A stretch of DNA of 64,000 nucleotides from Rhodospirillaceae bacterium (lineage in GTDB: Bacteria; Pseudomonadota; Alphaproteobacteria; MPNO01; UBA2964): positions 1 to 64,000 of the forward strand of contig PBIN01000007.1 of NCBI GenBank assembly GCA_002720855.1, in the 5' to 3' direction. The position numbers were made by a program, and so were the translations under genes. Of this stretch, positions 17,540 through 25,458 are shown in pieces. The notes under the pieces were generated by a model. It was not told the DNA's origin. It ran no database searches and saw only the letters and a program-made list of their open reading frames with translations. Within the stretch, counting starts at the first letter, position 1, and every line of letters starts with the position of its first letter.

Positions 17540-17548
17540 TGTGCATAA
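17540..17548 (-). promoter_or_regulatory. Consensus DnaA box upstream of dnaB
   Basis: TGTGCATAA on the plus strand is TTATGCACA on the minus strand, an exact match to TTATNCACA. It lies in the 189-bp gap between dnaB and cfa, upstream of dnaB. One 9-mer match can occur by chance; its place in front of a replication gene is what makes it worth noting. Confidence 0.45.
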
Positions 17549-17588
17549 CCCAAAACTTTAAAAAGAAACCGGTTGCAAACAGTGCTTG

Positions 17589-18821
17589 CTATGCGGCATG
17601 GCGCCGTTTCTTGTTCTCGCGTTCGGCCTGTTGCCTTTCCCAATCCACCATATAGTCGCGGGTCAGGGGTACCGCATCAATATTTTTGGTGAGCTGAATT
17701 TGGAAAACCATGAGATCCAGGTGGCGAAAGCCGACCTCGCATAAAACAAAATATGCCTCCCACATTCGACAGAATCGATCGTCATATATCTTCGCTGCTT
17801 TATCCCACTGTTCCATAAATCTCTCGCGCCACAGCTTGAGGGTTTCCGCGTAATGAAGCCGTAAAATTTCAATATCGGTAATTCGCAAACCGGTAGGTTC
17901 TATTGCGCGCGTGACCTCGGACAACGCGGGCAGGTCTGCGCCGGGAAAAATATACTTTCTTATAAACGGATTGATGGCGTGGGGGGTATCGAAACGTCCT
18001 ATCGAATGCAGGACCATTACGCCGTCATCTGAAAGTAGTTTTGCAACGTTTGTGAAGAATTCCGCGTAATTCATTTTGCCGACATGTTCGAACATGCCGA
18101 CAGACACAATTCTGTCATAAACTTTCTGTTCATGCCGGTAATCCTGTAGCTTGAAGCGGACCCTGTCAGTAATGCCTGCGTTACTAGCTCTTTCTGAAGC
18201 GACCTTTTGCTGTTTGGTCGACAACGTAATGCCCGTGATATCGACATTTTCCACCTGGGATAGATAGAGCGCCAAACCACCCCAGCCACAACCTATATCG
18301 AGTACTGACTGTCCTTCTTCTAACCCTAATTTCGCAGCGAGATGACGTTTCTTTGCGTGTTGCGCGGTTTCAAGGTCGGTATCAGTCTCAGGAAAATAGG
18401 CGCAGGAATATTGGCGGTCATGATCAAGAAATAGTTGATATAGCTCGTCAGAAAGATCGTAGTGGTGTGCGACGTTTCGCCGGGCTCTCTTAATAGGATT
18501 GTATTGCCCAAACATGGCAAAATCGAAGCATTTCATAAGGCGATGAAACTTCGTTCGTTCGAGCCGACGGAAATTTCTCGCGGCAACATCGATAAAGTCA
18601 TAGAGCGAGCCGTCTTCAATTGTTAGCGAGCCTTCCATATAGGCCTCCGGCACGGTCAATGCCGGGTCGAACGCCAACGTATAATCAAGTGCCCGGTTGT
18701 GAAGCCGGACAGTACACACAGGCTCGCTTTGATCTCCAAATATGTTTGTCTTGCCCGTGCAGTCAATCAGGCGAATTGATCCATCCTGAATGACTTTTCT
18801 AAGAAGGCTGGCGAAAAGCAT
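17589..18821 (-). CDS. cfa: Cyclopropane-fatty-acyl-phospholipid synthase
   Basis: Start placed at ATG 18821: GGAGGT ends 9 bases before it, while the in-frame GTG at 18830 touches that site. 410 residues. It transfers a methylene from SAM across the double bond of membrane phospholipid acyl chains. The SAM motif is VLDIGCGWGGLALYLSQ (about 174-190), preceded by HYDLSDELYQLFLD and followed by SVGMFEHVG; the C-terminal LRLHYAETLKLWRERF fits the family. The upstream 368 bp are AT-rich and gene-free. Confidence 0.94.
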   Translation of the reverse strand: MLFASLLRKVIQDGSIRLIDCTGKTNIFGDQSEPVCTVRLHNRALDYTLAFDPALTVPEAYMEGSLTIEDGSLYDFIDVAARNFRRLERTKFHRLMKCFDFAMFGQYNPIKRARRNVAHHYDLSDELYQLFLDHDRQYSCAYFPETDTDLETAQHAKKRHLAAKLGLEEGQSVLDIGCGWGGLALYLSQVENVDITGITLSTKQQKVASERASNAGITDRVRFKLQDYRHEQKVYDRIVSVGMFEHVGKMNYAEFFTNVAKLLSDDGVMVLHSIGRFDTPHAINPFIRKYIFPGADLPALSEVTRAIEPTGLRITDIEILRLHYAETLKLWRERFMEQWDKAAKIYDDRFCRMWEAYFVLCEVGFRHLDLMVFQIQLTKNIDAVPLTRDYMVDWERQQAERENKKRRHAA

Positions 18822-19189
18822 GGCGCTCACACCTCCATTCGTCGTCCCCGTTTCGCTGTTTTGTCACAGCTTTAATGTGGTTATTTTACAAAATCAGTTA
18901 AAAATTTGAAGACTCTGTTTTTTAAATTGGTAAAAAAGTTACGGGCTTTAATTGTTGGAAGAATTAAAAACTCCTAAACAACTAAAGGTATAAAATCATA
19001 TTATTTCCACAATTGTAACCGATCTCAAAATTATCCCCATATTTTTGCACAGGTTGATCCACAAGAAATACGGGAAAACCCGCAGTTTTCCTTGATTATT
19101 CCGATTTCACGTATCTTAATCGCCGAAAGGCAGTCGTAACGAATCGCTCGTTGCGGTAAACGAGAAAAACTGTCCAATTTGGGGTGGCC
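18822..19189. other. AT-rich gap with DnaA-box-like array
   Basis: No credible ORF. The stretch 18870-19020 is strongly A/T rich. Immediately right of it, three 9-mers each one mismatch from TTATNCACA lie in the same orientation with an exact 12-bp period: TTATCCCCA (19031-19039), TTTTGCACA (19043-19051) and TGATCCACA (19055-19063). An AT-rich segment flanked by phased DnaA-like sites is the look of an unwinding element or a DnaA-titration site. It could also simply be the cfa promoter region. Confidence 0.45.
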
Positions 19190-19330
19190 ATGTCGGATGA
19201 AGATATCGATTTAGATCGCGTGATTGTTGATCCCGCGTACCGGCGCGAGGTGATAGACTTTCTGAAGAAAGAAGCGATAACGCCTCGGGAACGTACCGAA
19301 GCAGTTCTAGTAGACGCACATCATTCCTAA
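19190..19330 (+). CDS. Small acidic protein, 46 residues
   Basis: ATG 19190 preceded by GGGGTGG at about 3 bases. The product begins MSDEDIDLDRVIVDPAYR and continues REVIDFLKKEAITPRER, ending in AHHS. It has the regular composition of a real protein: amphipathic, acidic N-terminus, no membrane segment. I recall similar short reading frames in alphaproteobacteria but cannot name a family or a function. Its stop overlaps the left arm of a 9-bp inverted repeat (19323-19331 with 19349-19357) that may form an RNA hairpin at its 3' end. Confidence 0.6.
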   Translation: MSDEDIDLDRVIVDPAYRREVIDFLKKEAITPRERTEAVLVDAHHS

Positions 19331-19358
19331 AGTTTAAGAATTCTATTTTTTAGGAATC

Positions 19359-19378
19359 GTTCAAATTCGAATTTGAAC
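19359..19378. promoter_or_regulatory. 20-bp perfect palindrome upstream of cysD
   Basis: GTTCAAATTC is followed directly by its reverse complement GAATTTGAAC. It lies 99 bases before the cysD start and just after the small gene at 19190. A perfect palindrome without a loop suggests the operator of a homodimeric regulator rather than a terminator. The regulator is unknown. Confidence 0.5.
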
Positions 19379-19477
19379 AAAAGGCAGCTTCATTCTTGAA
19401 TTAACGGATATCGACTATTAAAGGCATATCCAAGAGATCTCATTTAGACGATCTTAAAAAGAATATTCAGCACTGGA

Positions 19478-20293
19478 ATGGATCAGAAAATTTCAACGCG
19501 TGCGCGATTAACGGCGTTAGAGAGTCAGAGCGTATTCATTTTGCGCGAGGCTTTCAGCCAGCTTGAAAATATTGCAATGCTTTGGTCCTTGGGCAAGGAC
19601 AGCAATGTAATGGTGTGGCTAGCGCGCAAGGCTTTTTTTGGCCATATTCCGTTCCCTCTCGTGCACGTCGATACAGGAAAGAAATTTCCCGAAATGTACG
19701 AATTCCGTGACAGATACTCCGATGAATGGGGGGCAAAACTGATTACGGGCACTTGTCCGCCCGTGGAAGAAATGGACCAGGATTTACCACCTGCCGCCCG
19801 TTCCGCTGCACGTAAAACAGCTGGCCTGAATAATTTGATTGCGGAGCATGGCTTTCAAGGCGTTATCGCCGGTATTCGAAGAGATGAAGAAGGAACCCGC
19901 GCAAAAGAACGGGTTTTCAGCCCGCGCGGTGAGGGAAATGCCTGGGATGTTCGCAATCAACCCCCGGAATTCTGGGACCAGTTCCGAACGAAAGTTGCCG
20001 AGGGAACCCATTTACGTATTCATCCGCTACTTCACTGGTCTGAAATAGATATATGGCGCTATATCGGGCAGGAAAAAATACCGGTTGTGGATTTGTATTT
20101 TTCCAAGAACGGCAAACGATATCGGTCCCTTGGAGATCAAGATATCACGCACCCCGTTGAGAGCGACGCAAGAACCGTTGAAGAAATTATCGCTGAACTT
20201 AACGAAACTGATACTGCAGAGCGATCCGGCCGTCTGATGGATCATGAGCGCGAAGATGCTTTTGAGGCATTGAGGTCGCGGGGATACATGTAG
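19478..20293 (+). CDS. cysD: Sulfate adenylyltransferase small subunit
   Basis: 271 residues. With CysN it makes adenylylsulfate (APS) from sulfate and ATP. The P-loop of the PP-ATPase fold is WSLGKDSNVM (about 37-46); FPLVHVDTGKKFPEMYEFRD, GIRRDEEGTRAKERVFSPR and the C-terminal SGRLMDHEREDAFEALRSRG are family segments. It is 2 bases before the fused cysN-cysC gene. A 20-bp palindrome lies upstream and may be the control site. Confidence 0.96.
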   Translation: MDQKISTRARLTALESQSVFILREAFSQLENIAMLWSLGKDSNVMVWLARKAFFGHIPFPLVHVDTGKKFPEMYEFRDRYSDEWGAKLITGTCPPVEEMDQDLPPAARSAARKTAGLNNLIAEHGFQGVIAGIRRDEEGTRAKERVFSPRGEGNAWDVRNQPPEFWDQFRTKVAEGTHLRIHPLLHWSEIDIWRYIGQEKIPVVDLYFSKNGKRYRSLGDQDITHPVESDARTVEEIIAELNETDTAERSGRLMDHEREDAFEALRSRGYM

Positions 20294-20295
20294 AC

Positions 20296-22164
20296 GTGCC
20301 TGTGTCAGCCAACAAATCCGAAGCCAAGCCAATCCTCCGCATTGCGATGGTTGGTCATGTCGATCACGGCAAATCGACTCTGGTCGGGAGGTTGTTGAAT
20401 GACGTCGGCGCTTTGCCAGCGGGAAAAGTCGACGCTGTCGCCGAGATGTGTAAACGGCGCGGAATGAAATTTGAATGGGCTTTTGTAACCGATGCGCTTC
20501 AGGCTGAGAAAGATCAGGGAATAACAATTGATGCGAGCCACATCAATTTCTCAAGTGATCGAAGAGATTACATTTTGATTGATGCACCGGGGCACCGGGA
20601 ATTTATCAAAAACATGATTAGTGGCTCTTCCGACTGCGATGGTGCTGTTGTCGTGATCGATGCCGAGGAAGGTGTTTGTGAGCAATCCCGTCGCCATGCG
20701 CTTTTGCTCCATTTATTGGGAGTAACTCAAATCGTGGTGGCCGTCAGTAAAATGGATATCGTTTCATATGACGAAAACATTTTCCGTCAGATAGAAAAGG
20801 ATTTTACGGAGTGCCTTGAACGATTTGAGATGGAGGCGATACGGATTATCCCGGCGGCCGGCCTTGAAGGAGAAAATGTAAAAAGCACCACGGGGAAGTT
20901 GCCATGGTATGACGGTCCATCGTTGTTTGATGCCCTTGAAGAAATTGAGGGCGCTATACCTTTGAATGCGGGTCCTCTAAGGATTTCGATTCAGGATGTA
21001 TATCGATTTGACGAGCGCCGAGTGATCGCTGGTCGCGTTGATAGCGGTGAGATTTCAGTTGGTGACCAGGTCATGTTTTCGCCTTCAAATCATGTCGGAG
21101 TAGTCAACTCGATAGAGAGTTGGCCAATCAATTCCTCAAAGTCAGTTGCGAAAGCTGGAGAGCCCGTTGGATTTACTTTAAAGGAACAAGTTTTTGTCGA
21201 ACGGGGTGAGGTTGTTAGTCACAACGACAATATGCCCTCGGAGACTAATGTTTTTCATGCGAAAGTCTTTTGGCTTGGCAAAACCCCACTTAGATCTGGC
21301 GCCTTATATACGCTCAGACATAAAACCTCCGAATGTAGTGTCGAAGTGGAAGCGATCGAAAGCGTAATTGATGTCGCAGAAATGGACGAGGTCGAATTCA
21401 AGCATGTCCCAAGCGATTGCGTCGGCGAGATTATTTTGCGCACTGATAAATTGTTGGCGCTGGATTCTGGTTCTCGAATCGTAATTGCCGACGAATATAA
21501 CATAGTCGCGGGTGGACTTGTAAGTACGGAAGGGTACCCTGATCAACGTGACGCGCTAACCCGAAAAGCAACCAATATTACCGCTGTAGAACACGCTGTT
21601 TCACGTCGATCCAGGGCAGAGCGAAATGGTCATGCAGGTGGTGTATTGTGGATGACCGGATTGTCGGGTTCTGGCAAGTCAACACTTTCAGTTGAATTGG
21701 AACGCCAACTATTTGCATTGGGATATCAGGTGGTTGTGCTTGACGGCGACAATCTACGGCATGGGCTCAATGCAAATCTAGGATTTTCGCCGGAGGATAG
21801 ATCCGAAAATATTCGTCGCGCTGGCGAGGTGGCCGCACTATTCGCAGAGTCTGGCTTTATCGTCGTGACGGCATTTATTTCACCATATAGGGAAGACCGT
21901 TCCCGTGCCCGTGACGCGGCGAAAGAGAATTTTCACGAAGTATTTGTTAGCGCTGATCTCGAAGTTTGTGAGGGAAGGGATCCGAAGGGTCTTTACCAGA
22001 AAGCGCGAGCTGGCGAGATATCAGAATTTACAGGTGTCTCTGCACCTTATGAAATTCCCGAAAAGTACGAATTTGAGGTTGATACCGGTGCGCTCACGGT
22101 TTCGGAGTCTGTCGACGCCCTGGTTAGATATATAAAAGTTAACTTTCCGCTCAGATCGAACTAG
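20296..22164 (+). CDS. cysNC: Bifunctional CysN-CysC: ATP sulfurylase GTPase + APS kinase
   Basis: 622 residues from GTG 20296. The N-terminal two thirds is the GTPase subunit: G1 GHVDHGKST (about 20-28), DAPGHREF and SKMD. The C-terminal third is APS kinase: P-loop GLSGSGKST (about 456-464), DGDNLRHGLNANLGFS, and SPYREDRSRAR. The product is PAPS, used for reductive assimilation or for sulfotransfer. The NodQ-type fusion is common in alphaproteobacteria. No cysH or sulfite reductase is nearby. It converges on manC, sharing 4 bases. Confidence 0.96.
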   Translation: MPVSANKSEAKPILRIAMVGHVDHGKSTLVGRLLNDVGALPAGKVDAVAEMCKRRGMKFEWAFVTDALQAEKDQGITIDASHINFSSDRRDYILIDAPGHREFIKNMISGSSDCDGAVVVIDAEEGVCEQSRRHALLLHLLGVTQIVVAVSKMDIVSYDENIFRQIEKDFTECLERFEMEAIRIIPAAGLEGENVKSTTGKLPWYDGPSLFDALEEIEGAIPLNAGPLRISIQDVYRFDERRVIAGRVDSGEISVGDQVMFSPSNHVGVVNSIESWPINSSKSVAKAGEPVGFTLKEQVFVERGEVVSHNDNMPSETNVFHAKVFWLGKTPLRSGALYTLRHKTSECSVEVEAIESVIDVAEMDEVEFKHVPSDCVGEIILRTDKLLALDSGSRIVIADEYNIVAGGLVSTEGYPDQRDALTRKATNITAVEHAVSRRSRAERNGHAGGVLWMTGLSGSGKSTLSVELERQLFALGYQVVVLDGDNLRHGLNANLGFSPEDRSENIRRAGEVAALFAESGFIVVTAFISPYREDRSRARDAAKENFHEVFVSADLEVCEGRDPKGLYQKARAGEISEFTGVSAPYEIPEKYEFEVDTGALTVSESVDALVRYIKVNFPLRSN

Positions 22165-23600
22165 GAATCCTTATCCCGTCCATAATCGTCTTCAAACCTT
22201 TCGATATCATCCTCTCCGAGGTAGCTGCCTGACTGGACTTCAATGAGATTGAGCGGAACTTTTCCGGGGTTTGAAAGTCGATGCACCGTGTTAATCGGGA
22301 TATAGGTCGATTCATTTTCATTTAACACGAACTCATCGTCGCCCTTTCGAACTGTTGCCGTGCCGTTGACCACAACCCAATGTTCCGCCCGATGATGATG
22401 CAGTTGAAGCGATAAGCTCGCTCCAGTATTTACCGTAATTCGTTTGACCTGAAACCGGTCGCCGTCATGAACTGTTTGGTAATATCCCCAGGGACGATAA
22501 ACCCTTGGGTGCGTTGTAGCTTCTTCGCGACCTTTTGACTTTATGGATTCAACAACGGTTCGAACGTCCTGCGCTCGATCTCTGGTCGTCACCAGGACAG
22601 CATCATCCGTAGCGACTATGACGAGGTCTTCGACACCGAGTGCAGTTACGAGCGGGCCTTCGCTTCGAATGTAAGAACCTTGTGCGTCGTACACAGAGAC
22701 ATCGCCTGATAATACATTTTCCGCACCGTCTTTGGTTCCGATATCCCAAAGCGCACTCCAGGACCCGACATCATTCCAACCGAAGTCGACAGGAACGACG
22801 GCGGCACGTTCTGTATGTTCCATTACGGCGTAATCGATGGATTTTGAAGGACACTGTGCGAATGCTTCTTCACTTAGTCGCACAAAATCCAAATCAATCT
22901 CTGCCTCAGCGATAGATGTTTTGCATGCCTCCAGTAAATCAGGCTCGAGTTTTTCAATCTCGTTAAGAAATGTCTGGGCGGAAAATAGAAACATCCCACT
23001 GTTCCAGTCGTAACTACCCGTTGCGACGTAGCGAGCTGCGATTGCGCTTTCCGGTTTCTCAACGAATTCACCAACGGCAAAGCATCCTCTAAGATCTTTT
23101 AACGGTGCGCCGCGATGGATGTATCCGTACCCTGTTTCGGCTCGATCCGGTTTAACGCCAAAAGTAACAAGAAAATCTTTTGCTGCAGCTCCTGATGCTG
23201 TGGCGGCTGCACTTAGGAATGATTTGGTGTCGGCGATGGTGTGATCGGATGGCAACAACAAAATTTGCGCAGTTTGTTCTGTTTCTTGCAGCATAAGGGC
23301 GGCAATAGCGGCGGCCGGCGCAGTATTTCTACCTACTGGTTCGAGAACAATCGAACGTGGCGTAATACCCAGCTGGCTTAGTTGTTCGGCAACAACGAAA
23401 CGGTGTTCAGCGTTACAAACAACCATTGGATCGGTGAATCTGGAGGGGTCATTTACCCGACTGGCAGTTTCCTGGAGCAATGACTTTTCAGAGGAAAGTG
23501 GCAGTAGCTGCTTTGGATAGGCCTCTCTCGACATCGGCCAAAGCCGTGTTCCCGAACCCCCCGACAGAATTACTGGGGTAATTTTCGGTGCATCAACCAT
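22161..23600 (-). CDS. manC: Mannose-1-phosphate guanylyltransferase/mannose-6-phosphate isomerase
   Basis: 479 residues, the bifunctional type. The nucleotidyltransferase motif ILSGGSGTRLWPMSRE is at about 11-26, and EYPLS-type KQLLPL follows. The C-terminal cupin phosphomannose isomerase domain shows LQLHHHRAEHWVVVNGTA (about 404-421). It makes GDP-mannose, the precursor for the gmd-fcl GDP-L-fucose pathway found 22 kb away in this window. GGAGT precedes the ATG. Confidence 0.94.
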   Translation of the reverse strand: MVDAPKITPVILSGGSGTRLWPMSREAYPKQLLPLSSEKSLLQETASRVNDPSRFTDPMVVCNAEHRFVVAEQLSQLGITPRSIVLEPVGRNTAPAAAIAALMLQETEQTAQILLLPSDHTIADTKSFLSAAATASGAAAKDFLVTFGVKPDRAETGYGYIHRGAPLKDLRGCFAVGEFVEKPESAIAARYVATGSYDWNSGMFLFSAQTFLNEIEKLEPDLLEACKTSIAEAEIDLDFVRLSEEAFAQCPSKSIDYAVMEHTERAAVVPVDFGWNDVGSWSALWDIGTKDGAENVLSGDVSVYDAQGSYIRSEGPLVTALGVEDLVIVATDDAVLVTTRDRAQDVRTVVESIKSKGREEATTHPRVYRPWGYYQTVHDGDRFQVKRITVNTGASLSLQLHHHRAEHWVVVNGTATVRKGDDEFVLNENESTYIPINTVHRLSNPGKVPLNLIEVQSGSYLGEDDIERFEDDYGRDKDS

Positions 23601-23674
23601 TCAAAACTCCGTACTCACAGGACTATTTGTTAACGGAAACTTGTTCATGAGCCAAACATTGTTTGGTCGTTGCG

Positions 23675-24562
23675 TTACCTTAGAACGATCCACATCATTG
23701 CGATCCCGATAACGCCGAATAGCGTGGCAATAGCTTTTTCCATTGTTCTTTGGGCTATTCGACCTTGTAGCCATGGGCCAATTTGGCCACCCAGAATTAC
23801 CGCAGGGATCGTATAACATACTAGATTCCACGGAATTGCGTTGATACCGCCTGCGGCAATAAGTGCGGTTACTTGCGTAAACGATGCAGCGGCGATCGTA
23901 ATGATTACAGTGAACACAGATGTTGCGGCTGCAACGGCAACTGGAAAGTGATTGCGTTTCACGAGCTGCGGCATAATCACTTCGCCTATGCCGACGCCTA
24001 GCAGCCCAGTCAAAAACGCACCACCGCTTGTGGTAGCCCCACCAAGTGCACCGACTTTGGGTGCCCTGAATTTATAGGTTTGCCCGGTGTTGGACGTTAC
24101 CGTCCGCATCTCTCCTTGATCGTCTGTAGAAATACTCTCCTGGTTGTCAGAGTTAGTGGTATTGCTTGGAGTCGTGTGACGTAAAATTATTGGGCAAAGT
24201 ACGATCATAAGGATGGCGTAGGCACCTTTAAGAAACGTGTCTTGTTCGTGCAGGTAGCCTAGTAGAACAGCACCAATTATGGCGACAGGCACCGACCAAA
24301 AAAGAAAAGGAATAGCGCTTCTAAAATCGATAAGACGCTTTCTGTAATAGCCAATAAATCCTGATGAAAATCCGAAAACTTCCGTCATAAGGGCTGTGCC
24401 TATGGCGGCGGCGGTTTGTAGCGGGTATTCCGGCCCCAAGATAGGAAAAATTATTACAAATATTGGTATGAACAGGGCTGCTCCCCCAATCCCACTCAAC
24501 ATCGCAGTCGTAGCGACACATATGGATACCGGGAACATAAACCAGTAAATCGTCCAATCCAT
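23675..24562 (-). CDS. TSUP (TauE/SafE) family permease
   Basis: 295 residues and about eight membrane helices. The repeat-type motif GIGGAALFIPIFVIIFP (about 25-41) and the second-half TGLLGVGIGEVIMPQLV (about 184-200) are typical. Between halves lies a hydrophilic insert of about 40 residues (SNTTNSDNQESISTDDQGEM...) containing acidic residues, longer than in most members. TSUP proteins export sulfite, taurine-derived or other organic sulfonates and acids; the substrate here is unknown, although the sulfate-activation genes lie just left. Confidence 0.8.
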   Translation of the reverse strand: MDWTIYWFMFPVSICVATTAMLSGIGGAALFIPIFVIIFPILGPEYPLQTAAAIGTALMTEVFGFSSGFIGYYRKRLIDFRSAIPFLFWSVPVAIIGAVLLGYLHEQDTFLKGAYAILMIVLCPIILRHTTPSNTTNSDNQESISTDDQGEMRTVTSNTGQTYKFRAPKVGALGGATTSGGAFLTGLLGVGIGEVIMPQLVKRNHFPVAVAAATSVFTVIITIAAASFTQVTALIAAGGINAIPWNLVCYTIPAVILGGQIGPWLQGRIAQRTMEKAIATLFGVIGIAMMWIVLR

Positions 24563-24614
24563 AATACTACTCTATTAAATTTTCAGTCTTATTCGGCCTA
24601 AGGTCTTGAGGGCA

Positions 24615-24935
24615 CTAATTTCGGACGACATCAAGAACATATTGTCCGTCGTGAAAGCCAGTGAAAAATTGATCCAGCAGGGGATGCGCAATTGGCCTGG
24701 CATCTTCGCTGGCGGTGAGATGGCGTTCTGCAACATAGGTTGTGTGAGCAGCGCCATCCACCAGGACGTGGTACCACGGTCTGTCTTTTGGCGGTCGGCT
24801 TTTCGCCATTTGCTCATACCATTCGTCGCCATTGCTAAATTCAGCATCGACGTCAAAAATTACACCGCGGTAGCCAAATCTTTGATGTTCTACAACTTGG
24901 CCTATATGAAAGTGTGCATTTCTTTCAGCAGCCAT
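24615..24935 (-). CDS. hspQ: Heat shock protein HspQ
   Basis: 106 residues. HIGQVVEHQRFGYRGVIFDVD, WYEQMAKSRPPKDRPWYHVL and ERHLTASEDARPIAHPLL follow the HspQ/YccV (hemimethylated-DNA-binding) family throughout. HspQ is a specificity enhancer of the Lon protease in enterobacteria. GGGAG lies 5 bases before the ATG. It stands alone between the TSUP gene and the lipoprotein; the region upstream contains a perfect 7-bp inverted repeat (25008-25025). Confidence 0.92.
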   Translation of the reverse strand: MAAERNAHFHIGQVVEHQRFGYRGVIFDVDAEFSNGDEWYEQMAKSRPPKDRPWYHVLVDGAAHTTYVAERHLTASEDARPIAHPLLDQFFTGFHDGQYVLDVVRN

Positions 24936-25147
24936 TTTTAACTCCCCATCAAAAGTTATGTTCTCATGGAAGCAGGTAATTCCACTTGCGGACAGACTTG
25001 GATCAAACGTAACCGTATGGTTACGGATTTCTTATCAGAATCAAAGACCTACTAGCATATGATCAAATTTTGATGTATGGGTAACATCGTTTAATCGGTA
25101 TGACTTGCCCGGGTGGGCCGAAGCAAGGACCGTCAGGAGGATAAAAG

Positions 25148-25411
25148 ATGAAATTGGGAAAAACGCTTATTGTCGCCGCGCTGCCTCTCGCTCTCGCAGT
25201 TGGTTGCGAAACGGCCAATCAAGGAAAGTCTGGCTCGAGTGATAAGGCTGCGATGCAGGCTCAGAGCGACGCCAAGCGCGCTGCCGCCGCTGCCAATGCC
25301 GCTGCTGCGAGTGCTGCCGCTGCTGCGCGGGCTGCTGAAGCTGCTGCTGCTGAAGCTAAAGCCGCTGGCGACAAGGCTGATCGCGTCTTCCGCAAAGGCA
25401 TGCGTAAATAA
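25148..25411 (+). CDS. Braun-type (Lpp/OprI-like) alanine-rich lipoprotein
   Basis: 87 residues, with AGGAGGA directly upstream of the ATG. The signal peptide ends in LAVGC, so Cys 20 should be lipidated. The mature part is a continuous Ala-rich, charged helix (AAAEAKAAGDKADRV) suited to a trimeric coiled coil, and it ends FRKGMRK, with a C-terminal Lys as in Lpp and OprI, whose terminal Lys is linked to peptidoglycan. It converges on an L,D-transpeptidase 31 bases away. The covalent linkage itself is inference from that end sequence and neighbour. Confidence 0.75.
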   Translation: MKLGKTLIVAALPLALAVGCETANQGKSGSSDKAAMQAQSDAKRAAAAANAAAASAAAAARAAEAAAAEAKAAGDKADRVFRKGMRK

Positions 25412-25438
25412 TCAGCCCATCCGCATAGACAGGGGATT

Positions 25439-25458
25439 GGCGTCAAGATTTTGACGCC
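25439..25458. terminator. Bidirectional hairpin between lipoprotein and transpeptidase
   Basis: GGCGTCAA and TTGACGCC form a perfect 8-bp stem with a 4-base loop. It overlaps the last codons of the transpeptidase gene. On the plus strand it is followed by a weak T-rich tract (ATTCCTTATTTCT). It probably helps to end both converging transcripts. Confidence 0.55.

Noticed and set aside
25008-25025. 7-bp inverted repeat CGTAACC/GGTTACG between hspQ and the lipoprotein
   Set aside because: Short, no T-run and no known regulator; left as an unassigned mark.
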